Shown: positions 36,171 to 47,430, counted from the stretch's first letter. The stretch is DNA of 64,000 nt from Pseudomonas sp. HMWF032 (GCF_003060885.1 NZ_QAIG01000004.1:34095-98094); one strand, 5' to 3'. Program-made: numbers and translations. The notes: generated by a model not told the origin, from the letters alone.

Positions 36171-38563
36171 CGTGTTAGTCGCAAGGCATTCAATACCACC
36201 AGCAATGAACTGACTGACATGCCCAGCGCGGCCCAGATGGGCGTAATCCAACCGATAGCGGCGAAGGGCAGCACCAGGCCATTGTACAGGCTGGCCCAGG
36301 TGAGGTTCTCGATGATGATGCGACGGGTTCGTTGCGCCATGTGTAGCGCCTGCACCAGGCTGCTCAGGCGGTTGGACAGCAGCACGGCATCGGCGCTGGT
36401 TTTGGCCAGGTCGGTGGCGCTGCCCATGGCCACGCTGATGTCGGCGGCGGCCAATACCGGCACATCATTAACCCCGTCACCCAGCATCAGCACCCGGCGA
36501 CCCTGGCTGTGCAGCTGTTTCAGCACGTCCAGTTTGGCATCTGGGGTGAGGCCACCACGGGCGTCCATGATGCCCAGCTGGCGTGCCACTTCGCCGACCA
36601 TGGGCGAGCTGTCACCGGACAGCAGCATGATTTGCCAACCTTTGGCCTTGGCCATGTCGATCAGTTGCGGGGCATCTTCGCGCAGGCGGTCATCCAGAAC
36701 AAACCAGGCCAGCGGCCCTTGCTCATCGCCCAGCAGTAGCCATTGGCCGTGTTTACCTGCAATGGCTGGGGCGGTCTGGGTGCTGAGCGCGCAGACGAAA
36801 TTGGCCTCACCGATGCGCAGCAAGCGGCTGCCAACACGCCCCTGCAGGCCCAGTCCCGGATGGCTGTCGACTGCATCGGCAGCTTCTGGTGCCTGGCCGA
36901 AGGCGCGGGCAATTGGGTGCTCTGAGCGGTTTTCCAGCGCGGCGGCCAGGGCCAGGCAGGCATCGGCGTCTAGCTCGCGCAAAGGGTGGATAGCGCTGAG
37001 GGTCAGGCGGCCTTCGGTGAGGGTACCGGTCTTGTCCAGAACCAGGGTGTCGATCTGATTCAGGCCCTCCAGTACGTGGCCACGGGTCAGCAACATGCCC
37101 AGTTTGTGCAGTGAGCCAGTCGCCGCCGTGAGCGCCGTAGGCGTGGCCAAGGCCAGCGCGCAAGGGCAGGTGGCGACCAGCAGGGCTAAGACAATCCAGA
37201 ATGCACGGGAAGGGTCGAGCTGCCACCAGGCCAGGCCGACGACGGCGGCCACCACCAGGACGATCAGCAGGAACCATTGCGCAACCTGGTCGGCCAGTAC
37301 CGCCAGGCGCGGTTTGTCGCTCTGCGCGCGCTCCAGCAGGCGAACAATAGCCGACAGTCGCGTGGCATCGCCGAGGGCCTGCACTTCAATCTGCAGCGGC
37401 CCTTCGACATTCAGGGTGCCAGCAGTAACGGCATCGCCGACCTTGCGTGGCTGCGGCAGGTACTCACCGGTTAACAGGGATTCATCCACGCTCGACTGGC
37501 CCTGAACAATCCACCCGTCCGCAGGTAGCAGGGCGCCGGGTGGCACCAGCACCTGGTCACCAACGTGCAGCTCACTGAGCAGAATGCGCTGGCTCTGCCC
37601 GTCAGCAGTCAGGCGCAGGCAGGATGCTGGCAGCAGATTGACCAGCTGCGCGGTGGCAGCAGCCGTGCGTTCGCGGGCGCGGCGTTCCAGGTAGCGGCCA
37701 GCCAGGAGGAACAGGGCAAACATGCCCACCGCATCGAAATACAGCTCGCCCTGACCGGTCACTGTTGACCAGATACCGGCGATGTAGGCGCCACCAATCG
37801 CCAGGGATACCGAAACGTCCATGGTCAGATGGCGGGTGCGCAAGTCACGCAGCGCGCCACGGAAGAACTGGCCACAGCAGTAGAAGACAATCGGCGTGGT
37901 GAGAAACAGGCTGACCCAACGCAGGATCTTGTCCAGCTCGGGGCTGAGGTCGATGTTGAATTCCGGCCAGGTGGCCATGGTCGCCATCATCACCTGCATC
38001 CACAGCATGCCGGCTACACCGAGCTCACGCATGGCGCGGTGGTTCTCGCGGTGTAGCTGTTCAGCGGCGGCATCGGCCTGCCAGGGGTGGGCGGCGTAGC
38101 CGATCTTGCGCAGTGCCTTGAGCAGGCTGCTGAGCGGCAACTGACTGTCGGCCCAGCGCACTTGCAGGCGGTGATTGGACAGATTGAGGTGCGCCTCGCT
38201 GACGCCCGGCAGGGTGCGCAGGTGTTTTTCAATTAGCCAGCCACAGGCCGCGCAGCTGATGCCTTCGATCAGCAGGCAGGTTTCGCTGAGTTCACCGTCA
38301 TGCTCAACAAAGGGTTGCTGCACATCGCTGCGGTCATACAGCGCCAGCTCATCCGGCAGCGCCTGGGGTAGGCTCTGCGGGTTGGCGGCGCTTTCGCTGC
38401 GGTGCTTGTAGTAGTGCTCCAGACCACCGCTGACAATGGCTTCGGCCACTGCCTGGCAACCCGGGCAGCACATCTCACGGGTTGCGCCCAGTACCTGAGC
38501 ATGGAAACGGCTGCCGGCAGGAACTGGCAGACCACAGTGATAGCAGGGAGTTGGACTGGCCAT
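36164..38563 (-). CDS. ccoI: Copper-exporting P-type ATPase CcoI
   Basis: A 799-residue P1B-type ATPase. The N-terminus has a Cys-rich metal-binding segment (CCPGC near residue 34) and an HMA domain with CAAC (near 82). It then has eight membrane helices with the copper motif CPC in ATCPCALALATP, phosphorylation site DKTGTLTEG, SEHPIARA and the hinge GDGVNDVPVLAAA. It delivers copper to the CuB centre of cbb3 oxidase rather than giving copper tolerance. It is 8 bases downstream of ccoH in the ccoGHIS unit. Confidence 0.95.
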   Translation of the reverse strand: MASPTPCYHCGLPVPAGSRFHAQVLGATREMCCPGCQAVAEAIVSGGLEHYYKHRSESAANPQSLPQALPDELALYDRSDVQQPFVEHDGELSETCLLIEGISCAACGWLIEKHLRTLPGVSEAHLNLSNHRLQVRWADSQLPLSSLLKALRKIGYAAHPWQADAAAEQLHRENHRAMRELGVAGMLWMQVMMATMATWPEFNIDLSPELDKILRWVSLFLTTPIVFYCCGQFFRGALRDLRTRHLTMDVSVSLAIGGAYIAGIWSTVTGQGELYFDAVGMFALFLLAGRYLERRARERTAAATAQLVNLLPASCLRLTADGQSQRILLSELHVGDQVLVPPGALLPADGWIVQGQSSVDESLLTGEYLPQPRKVGDAVTAGTLNVEGPLQIEVQALGDATRLSAIVRLLERAQSDKPRLAVLADQVAQWFLLIVLVVAAVVGLAWWQLDPSRAFWIVLALLVATCPCALALATPTALTAATGSLHKLGMLLTRGHVLEGLNQIDTLVLDKTGTLTEGRLTLSAIHPLRELDADACLALAAALENRSEHPIARAFGQAPEAADAVDSHPGLGLQGRVGSRLLRIGEANFVCALSTQTAPAIAGKHGQWLLLGDEQGPLAWFVLDDRLREDAPQLIDMAKAKGWQIMLLSGDSSPMVGEVARQLGIMDARGGLTPDAKLDVLKQLHSQGRRVLMLGDGVNDVPVLAAADISVAMGSATDLAKTSADAVLLSNRLSSLVQALHMAQRTRRIIIENLTWASLYNGLVLPFAAIGWITPIWAALGMSVSSLLVVLNALRLTRP

Positions 38564-38571
38564 CGGTGCGC

Positions 38572-39096
38572 TTATTGGGCATCCCCGAGGTTAATCGTCT
38601 GTCCGCTCTGCACGTTTTCCTCTTCGAACAGGCGCCAGTCCTTGCCGCCTTCCTGGCCGATCAGCTCGACAAACCGGCGGCCTTCAACCGCATCGATCAT
38701 CTGCCCGCTGTAACTGCCATCGGCCTGCGGTTGCAGGATCACCCGGCGGTCGCGTTCCGGCTGGGTCGGCGAGATCAGATTGAGCACCAGCTGCTGCGGA
38801 CGGCTATTGCCGTTCAGCTGCAGGGTAGCCGTGCCGTTGTCATCGTTGAGCTGCAGTGTGGCGTGCAGTTTGAGGCGAATGGCGTGGTTTTCCCGCTCCA
38901 GTGACTGGTTGATACCTTTGCCGACGTCGTAATAGTCATCGGAAATCAGCCCTGGCGGGTTCTTCGTGGCGATGGTCAACAGGGTCAGCCCCTGGACCAC
39001 TGAGTAAGCCAGCAGGCCTATCAGGAACCAGGGCCAGAATTGCTTGTACCAGGGCTTGATGATGTCGGGGTTCTTTTCAGATATGGGTTCAGACAT
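38572..39096 (-). CDS. ccoH: cbb3 oxidase assembly protein CcoH (FixH family)
   Basis: A 174-residue protein with one N-terminal membrane helix (about residues 20-42) and a periplasmic beta-sandwich domain. Conserved residues include [20 protein letters not shown]. CcoH/FixH is a stable partner of the oxidase required for assembly. It lies 12 bases after ccoG. Confidence 0.92.
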   Translation of the reverse strand: MSEPISEKNPDIIKPWYKQFWPWFLIGLLAYSVVQGLTLLTIATKNPPGLISDDYYDVGKGINQSLERENHAIRLKLHATLQLNDDNGTATLQLNGNSRPQQLVLNLISPTQPERDRRVILQPQADGSYSGQMIDAVEGRRFVELIGQEGGKDWRLFEEENVQSGQTINLGDAQ

Positions 39097-39108
39097 GGGC
39101 TTCTCTAG

Positions 39109-40521
39109 TCAGCGCACGCTGGGGCCGATAAAACGGCTGGCAGCGTCGGTTTTGATACTGGGGTCATCCACCGAGTGCAGGTGGAAGGTGATTTCATTGG
39201 TGCTCGAAGGCAGGTTTGAAGGGTCGATGGACAGCTCGACAGGCAGCGACAGTACCTCGCCAGCAATTGCCTTGATCTCGCGCTTGCCTTCATACACCAG
39301 GCCATCAAGGCCATCGGCTTCGATCAGGTAAGTAACCTCGTGCTGGGCCTTGTTCATGATCTTCAGGGTGTAAACGTTCTCGATCCGGCCTTCTTCGTTT
39401 TCGCGGTAGAGCACGCGGTCCTTGAGCACGTCCAACTCTACCAGCGAGCGATCGGCGATGGCCCAGGCGAAGACGCAGAACATGGCCAGCAGGGCGATGG
39501 CGTAGCCGATCAGGCGTGGGCGCACCAGGTGGGTCTTTTGTCCCGAAAGGTTGTGTTCGGTGGTGTAGCTGATCAGCCCTTTCGGGTAGTTCATCTTCTC
39601 CATGATGCTGTCGCAGGCGTCGATACAAGCCGCGCAGCCGATGCATTCGATCTGCAGACCGTCGCGGATGTCGATGCCTGTAGGGCAAACGTGCACGCAC
39701 ATTTTGCAGTCGATGCAGTCACCCAGGCCTTGGGCCTTGTAGTCGGCGTCCTTCTTGCGCGGGCCACGGGATTCGCCACGACGGGGGTCATAGGAGACGA
39801 TCAGGGTGTCCTGGTCGAACATCACGCTTTGGAAACGTGCGTAAGGGCACATGTAGATGCACACCTGTTCGCGCAGGTATCCGGCGTTGCCATAGGTGGC
39901 AAGGGTGAAAAAACCGACCCAGAACAGCGCCCAGCCACTGGCCTCAAGGGTAAAAAGCTCCGGGATCAGTTCACGGATCGGGGTGAAGTAGCCAACGAAG
40001 GTGATCGCGGTGACCAGTGACACACTGACCCAGATGCCATGTTTGGCCAGCTTGCGCAGGAATTTCTGTGCGCTCATGGGCGTTTTGTCGAGTTTCATGC
40101 GCTGATTGCGATCACCTTCGGTGACCTTTTCTGCCCACATGAAGACCCAGGTGAATACGCTCTGTGGACAGGTGTAGCCGCACCAGACACGGCCAGCGAA
40201 CACGGTGATAAAAAACAGGCCGAAGGCACAGATGATCAGCAAGGCCGAGAGCAGGACGAAATCCTGCGGCCAGTAAGTTGAACCGAAGATGTAGAACTTG
40301 CGCTCCGGCAGGTTCCACCAGACGGCCTGACGACCATTCCAGTTCAACCATACGGTGCCGAAGTACAACAGAAAGAGGGCTGCACCACCGAGCATGCGCA
40401 GGTTGCGGAAGAGGCCGGTGAAGGAGCGGGTGTAGATTTTTTCGCGGTTGGCGTACAGGTCGACAACTTCGACCTTGGCCGGGGCAGGGGTGACGTCTTT
40501 AACTGGAATCTGTGCGCTCAT
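39109..40521 (-). CDS. ccoG: cbb3 oxidase accessory protein CcoG
   Basis: A 470-residue membrane ferredoxin-like protein with about five membrane helices. Two [4Fe-4S] motifs are visible: CIDCKMCVHVCPTGID and CIGCAACIDACDSI. A further Cys cluster near VWCGYTCPQSVF matches the NapH/CcoG family. A C-terminal Ig-like periplasmic domain follows. CcoG reduces Cu(II) to Cu(I) for CcoI. It is 137 bases downstream of ccoP1, after a hairpin. Confidence 0.95.
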   Translation of the reverse strand: MSAQIPVKDVTPAPAKVEVVDLYANREKIYTRSFTGLFRNLRMLGGAALFLLYFGTVWLNWNGRQAVWWNLPERKFYIFGSTYWPQDFVLLSALLIICAFGLFFITVFAGRVWCGYTCPQSVFTWVFMWAEKVTEGDRNQRMKLDKTPMSAQKFLRKLAKHGIWVSVSLVTAITFVGYFTPIRELIPELFTLEASGWALFWVGFFTLATYGNAGYLREQVCIYMCPYARFQSVMFDQDTLIVSYDPRRGESRGPRKKDADYKAQGLGDCIDCKMCVHVCPTGIDIRDGLQIECIGCAACIDACDSIMEKMNYPKGLISYTTEHNLSGQKTHLVRPRLIGYAIALLAMFCVFAWAIADRSLVELDVLKDRVLYRENEEGRIENVYTLKIMNKAQHEVTYLIEADGLDGLVYEGKREIKAIAGEVLSLPVELSIDPSNLPSSTNEITFHLHSVDDPSIKTDAASRFIGPSVR

Positions 40522-40617
40522 CAGTTCGTACCACGGCGGTTGATTGGCTGCTTCAACCGATACGTGCCGGCCGAAGTCATACGGGCTCTTGCGCTATGGT
40601 ACGCCTGACGATTGCTC

Positions 40618-40646
40618 GGCAGGTGCGACCAGCGGTCGCGCCTGCC
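40618..40646 (-). terminator. Hairpin after ccoP1
   Basis: GGCAGGTGCGACC and GGTCGCGCCTGCC pair with one G-T, loop AGC. No T run follows on the minus strand, so it may protect the ccoNOQP mRNA 3' end or partly terminate before ccoG. Confidence 0.5.
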
Positions 40647-40658
40647 AGAGCCGGAGAA

Positions 40659-41648
40659 TCACTTCTCGGTTTTACCTTGCGACAGGCTGTACACATAGGC
40701 CGCCAGCAGATGCACTTTATCGTTACCCAGGAAATCAGCCTGGGCTGGCATCTTGCCGTTACGGCCGTAGCGCAGAGTTTGTTGCACCTGGGCAAAGCTG
40801 GAGCCGTAGAGCCAGACTTTGTCGGTCAGGTTGGGGGCACCCATGGCCTGTTGGCCCTTGCCTTCAGCGCCATGACAGACTGCACAATTGGCAGCGAAGA
40901 TGTCTTGACCTGCGGCAAGGTCAACTTCGATACCTTCCGGATTCTTCAAGCCAGACAGGCTGCGGATGTAGCCGGCAACGTTGCGGATGCCTTCTTCACC
41001 GATGCTGTCTTTCCACGCCGGCATGGCAGCTTGGCGGCCGGCCATGATGGTGGTCTTGATGGTTTCCGGTTCGCCACCGTACAGCCAGTCGTTGTCGGTC
41101 AGGTTGGGGAAGCCATAGGCACCCTTGGCGTCAGAACCGTGGCAGACCGAGCAGTTGGATGCAAACAGGCGACCGCCCATTTTCAGCGCTTGCTCGTCCT
41201 GGGCCACTTGTTCAATCGGCATGGCGGCGTATTTGGCAAAGATCGGACCGTACTGAGCGTCAGCCTTGGCCATCTCTTTTTCCCACTGGTGCACGCCAGT
41301 CCAGCCGCCATTGCGCTCGGCATCGCCGGCGATCTGTACGTTGGTAGCAAACGGCGTCTTGGCCTCGGTGTTGAGGTAGTCGTAGCCCGGCAGCAGGCCT
41401 TTCCAGTTACCCAGGCCCGGGTAGAGCGCCAGGTAGCCGAGGGCAAAGATGATGGTGCCGACAAACAGCATGAACCACCACTTGGGCAGCGGATTGTCGA
41501 ACTCTTCGATACCGTCGAAGGAATGGCCGACAGTTTCTTCGGTGGTTTCTTCGCGCTGGCCCTTGCGGGTGCCGAAGACCAGCCAGGTCAGGGCAAAGAT
41601 GGTGCCCAGAGACAGAATGGTTACGTACCAACTCCAGAACGTGGTCAT
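40659..41648 (-). CDS. ccoP1: cbb3 oxidase dihaem subunit CcoP, isoform 1
   Basis: A 329-residue cytochrome c subunit. Two membrane helices lie at about residues 8-26 and 57-77. The haem sites are C166-x-x-C169-H170 and C255-x-x-C258-H259. Residues 91-113 ([20 protein letters not shown] region) are absent from the second copy at 44259-45197. It carries electrons from soluble cytochromes to CcoO/CcoN. It overlaps ccoQ1 by 4 bases. Confidence 0.96.
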   Translation of the reverse strand: MTTFWSWYVTILSLGTIFALTWLVFGTRKGQREETTEETVGHSFDGIEEFDNPLPKWWFMLFVGTIIFALGYLALYPGLGNWKGLLPGYDYLNTEAKTPFATNVQIAGDAERNGGWTGVHQWEKEMAKADAQYGPIFAKYAAMPIEQVAQDEQALKMGGRLFASNCSVCHGSDAKGAYGFPNLTDNDWLYGGEPETIKTTIMAGRQAAMPAWKDSIGEEGIRNVAGYIRSLSGLKNPEGIEVDLAAGQDIFAANCAVCHGAEGKGQQAMGAPNLTDKVWLYGSSFAQVQQTLRYGRNGKMPAQADFLGNDKVHLLAAYVYSLSQGKTEK

Positions 41649-41830
41649 TGGTTATTGCTCCTGGAAGATTGCTCGTCACGCTCGTTGGGTGTGGGATCGT
41701 CGGCGAATGGCAGGTTGGCGGCCTCGTCGAAGCTGTCTTTACGCTTGCTGCTGTAGGCCCAGAGCACCACGCCGATAAAGGCGATGAACACCACTGCTGT
41801 GCCTATGCCGCGAATAGTCCCGATATCCAT
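41645..41830 (-). CDS. ccoQ1: cbb3 oxidase small subunit CcoQ, isoform 1
   Basis: A 61-residue single-helix protein (about residues 8-28) with an aromatic [22 protein letters not shown] tail pattern typical of CcoQ (AANLPF). It stabilises the complex. It is 6 bases after ccoO1 and overlaps ccoP1. Confidence 0.93.
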   Translation of the reverse strand: MDIGTIRGIGTAVVFIAFIGVVLWAYSSKRKDSFDEAANLPFADDPTPNERDEQSSRSNNQ

Positions 41831-41836
41831 CGCGCG

Positions 41837-42445
41837 TTACCGTTTGTTCTTGATGGAAGTGCCGAGAACCTGCAGGTACGCAACGAGGGCGTCCATTTCG
41901 GTTTTGCCTTTTACAGCCTCTTTTGCACCGGCGATGTCTTCATCGGTGTACGGGATGCCAAAACCACGCATGACTTCCATCTTCTTGGCGGTGTCCTTGC
42001 CGTCGAGTTTGTTCTCGACCAGCCATGGGTAGGCCGGCATCTTCGACTCCGGTACTACGTTGCGCGGGTTGTACAGGTGCGCACGCTGCCACTCATCCGA
42101 GTAACGACCGCCAACGCGAGCCAGGTCTGGACCGGTACGCTTGGAACCCCACAGAAATGGATGATCCCAGACGCTTTCACCGGCTACCGAGTAGTGGCCG
42201 TAGCGTTCGGTTTCAGCACGGAACGGACGAATCATCTGCGAGTGGCAGCCGACACAGCCGTTGGCGATGTACACATCGCGGCCTTCCAGTTGCAGCGCGG
42301 TGTAAGGTTTGAGGCCTTCCACCGGCTCGTTGGTAACGTCCTGGAAAAACAGCGGAACGATTTGAGTCAGGCCACCGATGCTGACAGCCAGAACCATCAG
42401 CAGCGCCATCAGGCCGATATTCTTCTCAATGATTTCGTGTTTCAT
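41837..42445 (-). CDS. ccoO1: cbb3 oxidase monohaem subunit CcoO, isoform 1
   Basis: A 202-residue cytochrome c subunit with one N-terminal helix. The haem site is C64-x-x-C67-H68, and a distal Met ligand lies in [10 protein letters not shown]. It differs from the second copy at few residues, mostly around 155-175. Its start overlaps the ccoN1 stop by one base (TGATG), giving coupled translation. Confidence 0.96.
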   Translation of the reverse strand: MKHEIIEKNIGLMALLMVLAVSIGGLTQIVPLFFQDVTNEPVEGLKPYTALQLEGRDVYIANGCVGCHSQMIRPFRAETERYGHYSVAGESVWDHPFLWGSKRTGPDLARVGGRYSDEWQRAHLYNPRNVVPESKMPAYPWLVENKLDGKDTAKKMEVMRGFGIPYTDEDIAGAKEAVKGKTEMDALVAYLQVLGTSIKNKR

Positions 42446-43902
42446 CAGTGCGCGCTCCCTGCTGTGAGTTGGGCGGCAGGAATCTGTGCGGCTGCTTCGT
42501 ATTCAGAAGCCTTGGCGGCACGCACGGTGCGGTAGGTGTTGTAAGCCATCAGCAGCATGCCGGCGACGAAGAAGGCGCCGCCAATCATGCGCACCACGTA
42601 ACCCGGGTGGCTGGCTTCCAGCGCTTCAACGAAGGAGTAGGTGAGGGTGCCGTCTTCGTTGACTGCACGCCACATCAGGCCCTGGGTGATGCCGTTGACC
42701 CACATCGAGGCGATGTACAGCACGGTGCCGATAGTGGCCAGCCAGAAGTGTGCGTTGATCAGGCCAACGCTGTGCATCTGCGGGCGACCAAAGACTTTAG
42801 GCAGCAGGTGGTACAGGGCACCGATGGAGATCATCGCAACCCAACCGAGCGCGCCGGCGTGTACGTGGCCGATGGTCCAGTCGGTGTAGTGAGACAGAGC
42901 GTTGACGGTCTTTATCGCCATCATCGGACCTTCGAAGGTCGACATGCCATAGAACGCCAGCGATACCACCAGGAAGCGCAGGATTGGGTCGGTGCGTAGC
43001 TTATGCCAGGCGCCCGACAGGCTCATCATGCCGTTGATCATGCCGCCCCAGCTCGGAGCCAGCAGAATGACCGACATCGCCATACCGAGCGATTGAGCCC
43101 AGTCCGGCAGTGCGGTGTAGTGCAGGTGGTGCGGACCGGCCCAGATATACAGGGTGATCAGTGCCCAGAAGTGCACGATGGACAGGCGGTACGAGTAGAT
43201 TGGACGCTCAGCTTGCTTGGGTACGAAGTAGTACATCATCCCCAGGAAACCGGTGGTCAGGAAGAAGCCCACGGCGTTGTGGCCATACCACCATTGGATC
43301 ATCGCATCAGTTGCACCCGCGTACATGGAGTACGACTTGAACAGGCTGACCGGTACGGCAGCGCTGTTGACGATGTGCAGCATCGCAGTAACCAGGATGA
43401 AGGCACCGTAGAACCAGTTGCCCACATAAATGTGCTTGGTTTTACGCTTGACGATGGTGCCGAAGAACACCACGGCGTAGGTGATCCAGACGATACCCAG
43501 CAGGATATCGATTGGCCACTCAAGCTCAGCGTACTCCTTGGAACCGGTGAAGCCCATCGGCAGGGTGATCACCGCAGCAACGATCACTGCTTGCCAGCCC
43601 CAGAAGGTGAAAGCAGCCAGACCATCGGAAACCAGGCGCGTCTGACAGGTGCGCTGAACCACGTAGTAAGACGTGGCGAACAGGGCGCAACCGCCGAAGG
43701 CGAAGATTACCGCGTTGGTGTGTAGCGGACGCAGACGGCCGAAGCTCGTCCATTCCATGCCCAGGTTGAGTTCAGGCCACACGAGTTGTGCGGCGATGAA
43801 AACACCTAGAGCCATGCCAATGACTCCCCAAATCACCGTCATTACGGCGAATTGGCGAACCACTTTGTAGTTATAAGCAGTCTGACTGATTGCTGTGCTC
43901 AT
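42445..43902 (-). CDS. ccoN1: cbb3 oxidase catalytic subunit CcoN, isoform 1
   Basis: A 485-residue haem-copper oxidase core with 12 membrane helices. Haem and CuB ligands lie in [21 protein letters not shown] (CuB His and the cross-linked Tyr region), [13 protein letters not shown] and HVHAGALGW. It reduces oxygen to water with high affinity. I chose ATG 43902 ([13 protein letters not shown]) over the longer frame. This copy, next to ccoG, matches cco-1 of P. aeruginosa, which is the constitutive isoform. Confidence 0.96.
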   Translation of the reverse strand: MSTAISQTAYNYKVVRQFAVMTVIWGVIGMALGVFIAAQLVWPELNLGMEWTSFGRLRPLHTNAVIFAFGGCALFATSYYVVQRTCQTRLVSDGLAAFTFWGWQAVIVAAVITLPMGFTGSKEYAELEWPIDILLGIVWITYAVVFFGTIVKRKTKHIYVGNWFYGAFILVTAMLHIVNSAAVPVSLFKSYSMYAGATDAMIQWWYGHNAVGFFLTTGFLGMMYYFVPKQAERPIYSYRLSIVHFWALITLYIWAGPHHLHYTALPDWAQSLGMAMSVILLAPSWGGMINGMMSLSGAWHKLRTDPILRFLVVSLAFYGMSTFEGPMMAIKTVNALSHYTDWTIGHVHAGALGWVAMISIGALYHLLPKVFGRPQMHSVGLINAHFWLATIGTVLYIASMWVNGITQGLMWRAVNEDGTLTYSFVEALEASHPGYVVRMIGGAFFVAGMLLMAYNTYRTVRAAKASEYEAAAQIPAAQLTAGSAH

Positions 43903-44258
43903 TATGGGTTCCACGGTTAATGGATTTTTTAGGGGCAAAAATCGGCGGCAAGTATGGAGAAAGCAGGTGTTCATTGCAACGACACAAGCCGGCGCGATAA
44001 GGCTTTCAGGGCTGTTGGCAAGCATGCATGGCCGCAAGCAAAAAACGCCCAATGGCGTAGCGCGAAAGATGGGATCGCCTTGGAGTTATGACAGGTGGCG
44101 ACTGTCGACAAGATTAGCTCAAGTCAAACGTCGTGCGTGCACTTGGTCGGAAGGGTGCGACCTTGGGTCGCATGGCTGGGACGACTGTCCAGCGCGGAGA
44201 GCGGGGGTTTTATACTGACTGGCGAGGCAGGCTCGCCAGTCAGTTTGCTGCGGGCGAC
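43903..44258. promoter_or_regulatory. Gap between ccoN1 and ccoP2 (356 bases)
   Basis: This stretch must hold the cco-1 promoter and the end of the cco-2 operon. A degenerate minus-strand site TTGACTTGAGCTAA (44111-44124) has one good FNR half-site only. A perfect hairpin lies near the ccoP2 end (44214-44244). No gene was recognised. Confidence 0.6.
44214..44244 (-). terminator. Hairpin after ccoP2
   Basis: ACTGACTGGCGAG and CTCGCCAGTCAGT form a perfect 13-bp stem with a 5-base loop, 15 bases beyond the ccoP2 stop. The T run is short in the minus direction, but the stem is very strong. Confidence 0.65.
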
Positions 44259-45197
44259 TTATTGAGGGGTGTCGTCCTGCTGCGATTTGCTCAGGCTCAG
44301 TACATAGGCCGCGAGCAAATGCACTTTGTCGTTGCCCAGGTATTGATCCTGTGCCGGCATCTGGCCGTTGCGGCCGTGACGGATGGTCTGTTGCAACTGC
44401 ACCAGGCTACTGCCGTAAATCCAGCCGGCAGGCTTGGTCAGGTCCGGGGCGCCGAGCATGGCCATGCCAGTGCCTTGTGCGCCATGGCAAGCCTGGCAGT
44501 TGGCGGCAAAGATGGCTGCGCCTTTTTCCAGATCAAAGCTCTTGTCGGCAGGCAGTGGCAAACCGGCCAGATCCTTGCGCACATAGGCTGCTACCTGTTG
44601 TACGCCGTCTTCGCCAATTACGGCAGCCCAGGCCGGCATTGCTCCAGTGCGTCCATTGAGGATGGTGGTCTTGATCACATTAGCCTCACCGCCCCAGCGC
44701 CAGTGGCTGTCGGTCAGGTTGGGGAAGCCCACCGCTCCTTTGGCGTCAGAGCCGTGGCAGACCGCGCAGTAGGTGGCGAACATGCGACCGCCCATTTTCA
44801 GGGCTTGCTCGTCTTTGGCGACTTCTTCCAGTGGCATGGCCGCGTATTTGGCGAAAATTGGCCCATATAGTTCATCAGCCTTGTCGACTTCGCGCTGCCA
44901 TTGCTTGACCTGAGTCCAGCCGCCTTCGTAACCCGGCAGCACGCCTTTCCAACTACCCAGGCCCGGATACAACACTAAGTAGCCAATCGAGAAGATCAGT
45001 GTGCCGAGAAACAGCATGAACCACCACTTGGGTAGCGGGTTGTCATACTCCTCAATGCCGTCGAAGGCATGCCCCATGGTCTGATCGGTGGGGCTCTTGT
45101 GAACTTCGCTCTTGCGGGTGGCGAAAATCAGCCAGAACAGCGCGATCAGGGTGCCGACAGTCAGCAGGGTGATGTACCAGCTCCAGAAAGTGCTCAT
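44259..45197 (-). CDS. ccoP2: cbb3 oxidase dihaem subunit CcoP, isoform 2
   Basis: A 312-residue paralogue of ccoP1. Haem sites are C144-x-x-C147-H148 and C234-x-x-C237-H238. It lacks the 20-odd-residue segment that follows the second helix in ccoP1, bringing haem 1 nearer the membrane, and the C-terminus [10 protein letters not shown] is different. It overlaps ccoQ2 by 4 bases. Confidence 0.96.
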   Translation of the reverse strand: MSTFWSWYITLLTVGTLIALFWLIFATRKSEVHKSPTDQTMGHAFDGIEEYDNPLPKWWFMLFLGTLIFSIGYLVLYPGLGSWKGVLPGYEGGWTQVKQWQREVDKADELYGPIFAKYAAMPLEEVAKDEQALKMGGRMFATYCAVCHGSDAKGAVGFPNLTDSHWRWGGEANVIKTTILNGRTGAMPAWAAVIGEDGVQQVAAYVRKDLAGLPLPADKSFDLEKGAAIFAANCQACHGAQGTGMAMLGAPDLTKPAGWIYGSSLVQLQQTIRHGRNGQMPAQDQYLGNDKVHLLAAYVLSLSKSQQDDTPQ

Positions 45198-45379
45198 GGG
45201 GTATTGCTCCTTGGTGCAGCCAGCTTGGGTTCATCGGCAAAGGGCAGCAGGGCGGCCTGATCGAAGGCTGCGCGACGTTTGCCGTTGTAAGCCCACAGGG
45301 TTACGCAGACAAACGACAGCAGAACCAATGCCGTACCGATGCCGCGCAGGGTGCCGGTATCAATAAATTCGAATGACAT
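45194..45379 (-). CDS. ccoQ2: cbb3 oxidase small subunit CcoQ, isoform 2
   Basis: A 61-residue single-helix protein, diverged from ccoQ1 more than the other subunits are from their copies, with [13 protein letters not shown] preserving the family motif. It is 3 bases after ccoO2. Confidence 0.92.
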   Translation of the reverse strand: MSFEFIDTGTLRGIGTALVLLSFVCVTLWAYNGKRRAAFDQAALLPFADEPKLAAPRSNTP

Positions 45380-45382
45380 GGC

Positions 45383-45991
45383 TTACCTCTTGTTCTTCAC
45401 GGCAGTGCCAAGCACTTGCAGGTAGGCAACCATGGCATCCATCTCGCTTTTGCCTTTGACGGCTTCGGTGGCGCCAGCAATGTCTTCATCGCTGTAAGGC
45501 ACGCCTACCAGGCGCAGGGCTTTCATCTTGGCTGGGGTGTCTTGACCGTCGAGCGTGCCTTCGACCAGCCAGGGGTAGGCGGGCATTTTCGACTCCGGCA
45601 CCACGTTGCGCGGGTTGTACAGGTGCGCGCGGTGCCATTCATCCGAATAGCGGCCGCCCACGCGGGCCAAGTCCGGCCCCGTGCGTTTGGAGCCCCAGAG
45701 GAAGGGGTGGTCATAGACGCTTTCACCGGCGACCGAGTAGTGGCCGTAGCGCTCCGTTTCGGCGCGGAACGGGCGGATCATCTGTGAGTGGCAACCGACA
45801 CAACCCTCGCGGATGTAGATGTCGCGGCCTTCCAGTTGCAGCGCGGTGTAGGGCTTGAGGCCGGCTACTGGTTCATTGGTGACGTCCTGGAAGAACAGCG
45901 GAACGATCTGCGTCAGGCCGCCGATGCTCACGGCCAGCACCATCATCAGCGCCATCAGGCCGATGTTTTTTTCGAGTATTTCGTGTCTCAT
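45383..45991 (-). CDS. ccoO2: cbb3 oxidase monohaem subunit CcoO, isoform 2
   Basis: A 202-residue cytochrome c subunit with C64-x-x-C67-H68 and the distal Met in [10 protein letters not shown]. It is nearly identical to ccoO1 for its first 150 residues. Its start overlaps the ccoN2 stop by one base. Confidence 0.96.
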   Translation of the reverse strand: MRHEILEKNIGLMALMMVLAVSIGGLTQIVPLFFQDVTNEPVAGLKPYTALQLEGRDIYIREGCVGCHSQMIRPFRAETERYGHYSVAGESVYDHPFLWGSKRTGPDLARVGGRYSDEWHRAHLYNPRNVVPESKMPAYPWLVEGTLDGQDTPAKMKALRLVGVPYSDEDIAGATEAVKGKSEMDAMVAYLQVLGTAVKNKR

Positions 45992-47430
45992 CAGTGGGCT
46001 CCCTCAAGCGAAAACTGCGCCGCGGCTTCCATGTCTGCAGCCCTGGTATGGCGCACGGTCTGCCAGACGTTCCAGGCCATCACCAGCATGCCGGCGAAGA
46101 AAATCGCACCGCCGATCACCCGCACCACAAAGCCGGGGTGGCTGGCTTCCAGCGCTTCGACGAAGGAGTAGGTGAGGGTGCCGTCTTCGTTGACTGCACG
46201 CCACATCAGGCCTTGGGCGATGCCGTTGACCCACATCGAGGCGATATAGAGCACGGTGCCGATGGTGGCGAACCAAAAGTGCACGTTGATCAGGGCGATG
46301 CTGTGCATTTCGTCGCGGCCGAAGACTTTCGGCAGCATGTGATAGAGCGAGCCGATGGACACCATGGCGACCCAGCCGAGCGCACCGGCATGGACGTGAC
46401 CGATGGTCCAGTCGGTGTAATGGGACAGGGCGTTGACGGTCTTGATCGCCATCATCGGACCTTCGAAGGTCGACATGCCGTAGAACGCCAGGGAGACCAC
46501 CAGGAAGCGCAGGATCGGGTCGGTGCGCAGCTTATGCCAGGCCCCGGAGAGGGTCATCATGCCGTTGATCATGCCGCCCCAGCTGGGTGCCAGCAGAATC
46601 AGCGACATCACCATACCCAGGCTCTGTGCCCAGTCCGGCAGCGCGGTGTAGTGCAGGTGATGCGGACCGGCCCAGATATACACGGCAATCAGCGCCCAGA
46701 AGTGCACGATGGACAACCGGTAGGAATACACCGGGCGACCGGCCTGCTTGGGCACGAAGTAGTACATCATCCCCAGAAAGCCCGCAGTGAGGAAGAAGCC
46801 CACAGCGTTATGGCCGTACCACCACTGGATCATTGCATCGGTGGCCCCGGCATAGGCCGAGTAAGATTTGGTCAGGGTGACCGGTACTTCCAGGTTGTTG
46901 ACCAGGTGCAGCAGCGCCACAGTGAGGATAAAACCACCGAAGAACCAGTTGCCCACATAGATGTGGCTGACGTTACGCTTGATCACCGTGCCGAAGAACA
47001 CGATGGCGTAGCTGACCCAGACAATGGTGATCAGAATGTCGATCGGCCATTCCAGCTCGGCGTATTCTTTCGAGCTGGTCCAGCCCAGTGGCAGGCTGAT
47101 GGCCGCCAGGACGATCACCAGTTGCCAGCCCCAGAAGGTAAAGGCTGCCAGCTTGGGGGCGAATAGGGTTGCCTGTGAGGTGCGTTGCACCGCGTAATAG
47201 CTGGTGGCGAACAGCGCGCAACCGCCAAAGGCGAAGATCACCGCGTTGGTATGCAGCGGACGCAGACGGCCGAAGCTGGTCCACGGCAGGTTGAAGTTAA
47301 GTTCGGGCCAGGCCAGTTGCGCGGCGATAAACACGCCGAGCCCCATCCCGACAATGCCCCACACCACCGTCATGATGGCGAATTGGCGAACCACCCTGTA
47401 GTTGTAGGCGGAACTGGTTGCTGTGTTCAT
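45991..47430 (-). CDS. ccoN2: cbb3 oxidase catalytic subunit CcoN, isoform 2
   Basis: A 479-residue paralogue of ccoN1 with all haem and CuB motifs kept. Differences gather in the N-terminus, near residues 80-100 and 170-190, and in the C-terminal tail. In P. aeruginosa the equivalent cco-2 operon is the Anr-induced, low-oxygen isoform. Only about 100 bases separate the ATG (47430) from dispersed repeat copy B, and I see no good Anr box in them. Confidence 0.95.
   Translation of the reverse strand: MNTATSSAYNYRVVRQFAIMTVVWGIVGMGLGVFIAAQLAWPELNFNLPWTSFGRLRPLHTNAVIFAFGGCALFATSYYAVQRTSQATLFAPKLAAFTFWGWQLVIVLAAISLPLGWTSSKEYAELEWPIDILITIVWVSYAIVFFGTVIKRNVSHIYVGNWFFGGFILTVALLHLVNNLEVPVTLTKSYSAYAGATDAMIQWWYGHNAVGFFLTAGFLGMMYYFVPKQAGRPVYSYRLSIVHFWALIAVYIWAGPHHLHYTALPDWAQSLGMVMSLILLAPSWGGMINGMMTLSGAWHKLRTDPILRFLVVSLAFYGMSTFEGPMMAIKTVNALSHYTDWTIGHVHAGALGWVAMVSIGSLYHMLPKVFGRDEMHSIALINVHFWFATIGTVLYIASMWVNGIAQGLMWRAVNEDGTLTYSFVEALEASHPGFVVRVIGGAIFFAGMLVMAWNVWQTVRHTRAADMEAAAQFSLEGAH

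Noticed and set aside
36164..38563. Copper-tolerance ATPase (CopA) as the identity of the P-type ATPase
   Set aside because: Position between ccoH and ccoS and the N-terminal Cys-rich segment fit CcoI, the oxidase-assembly pump.
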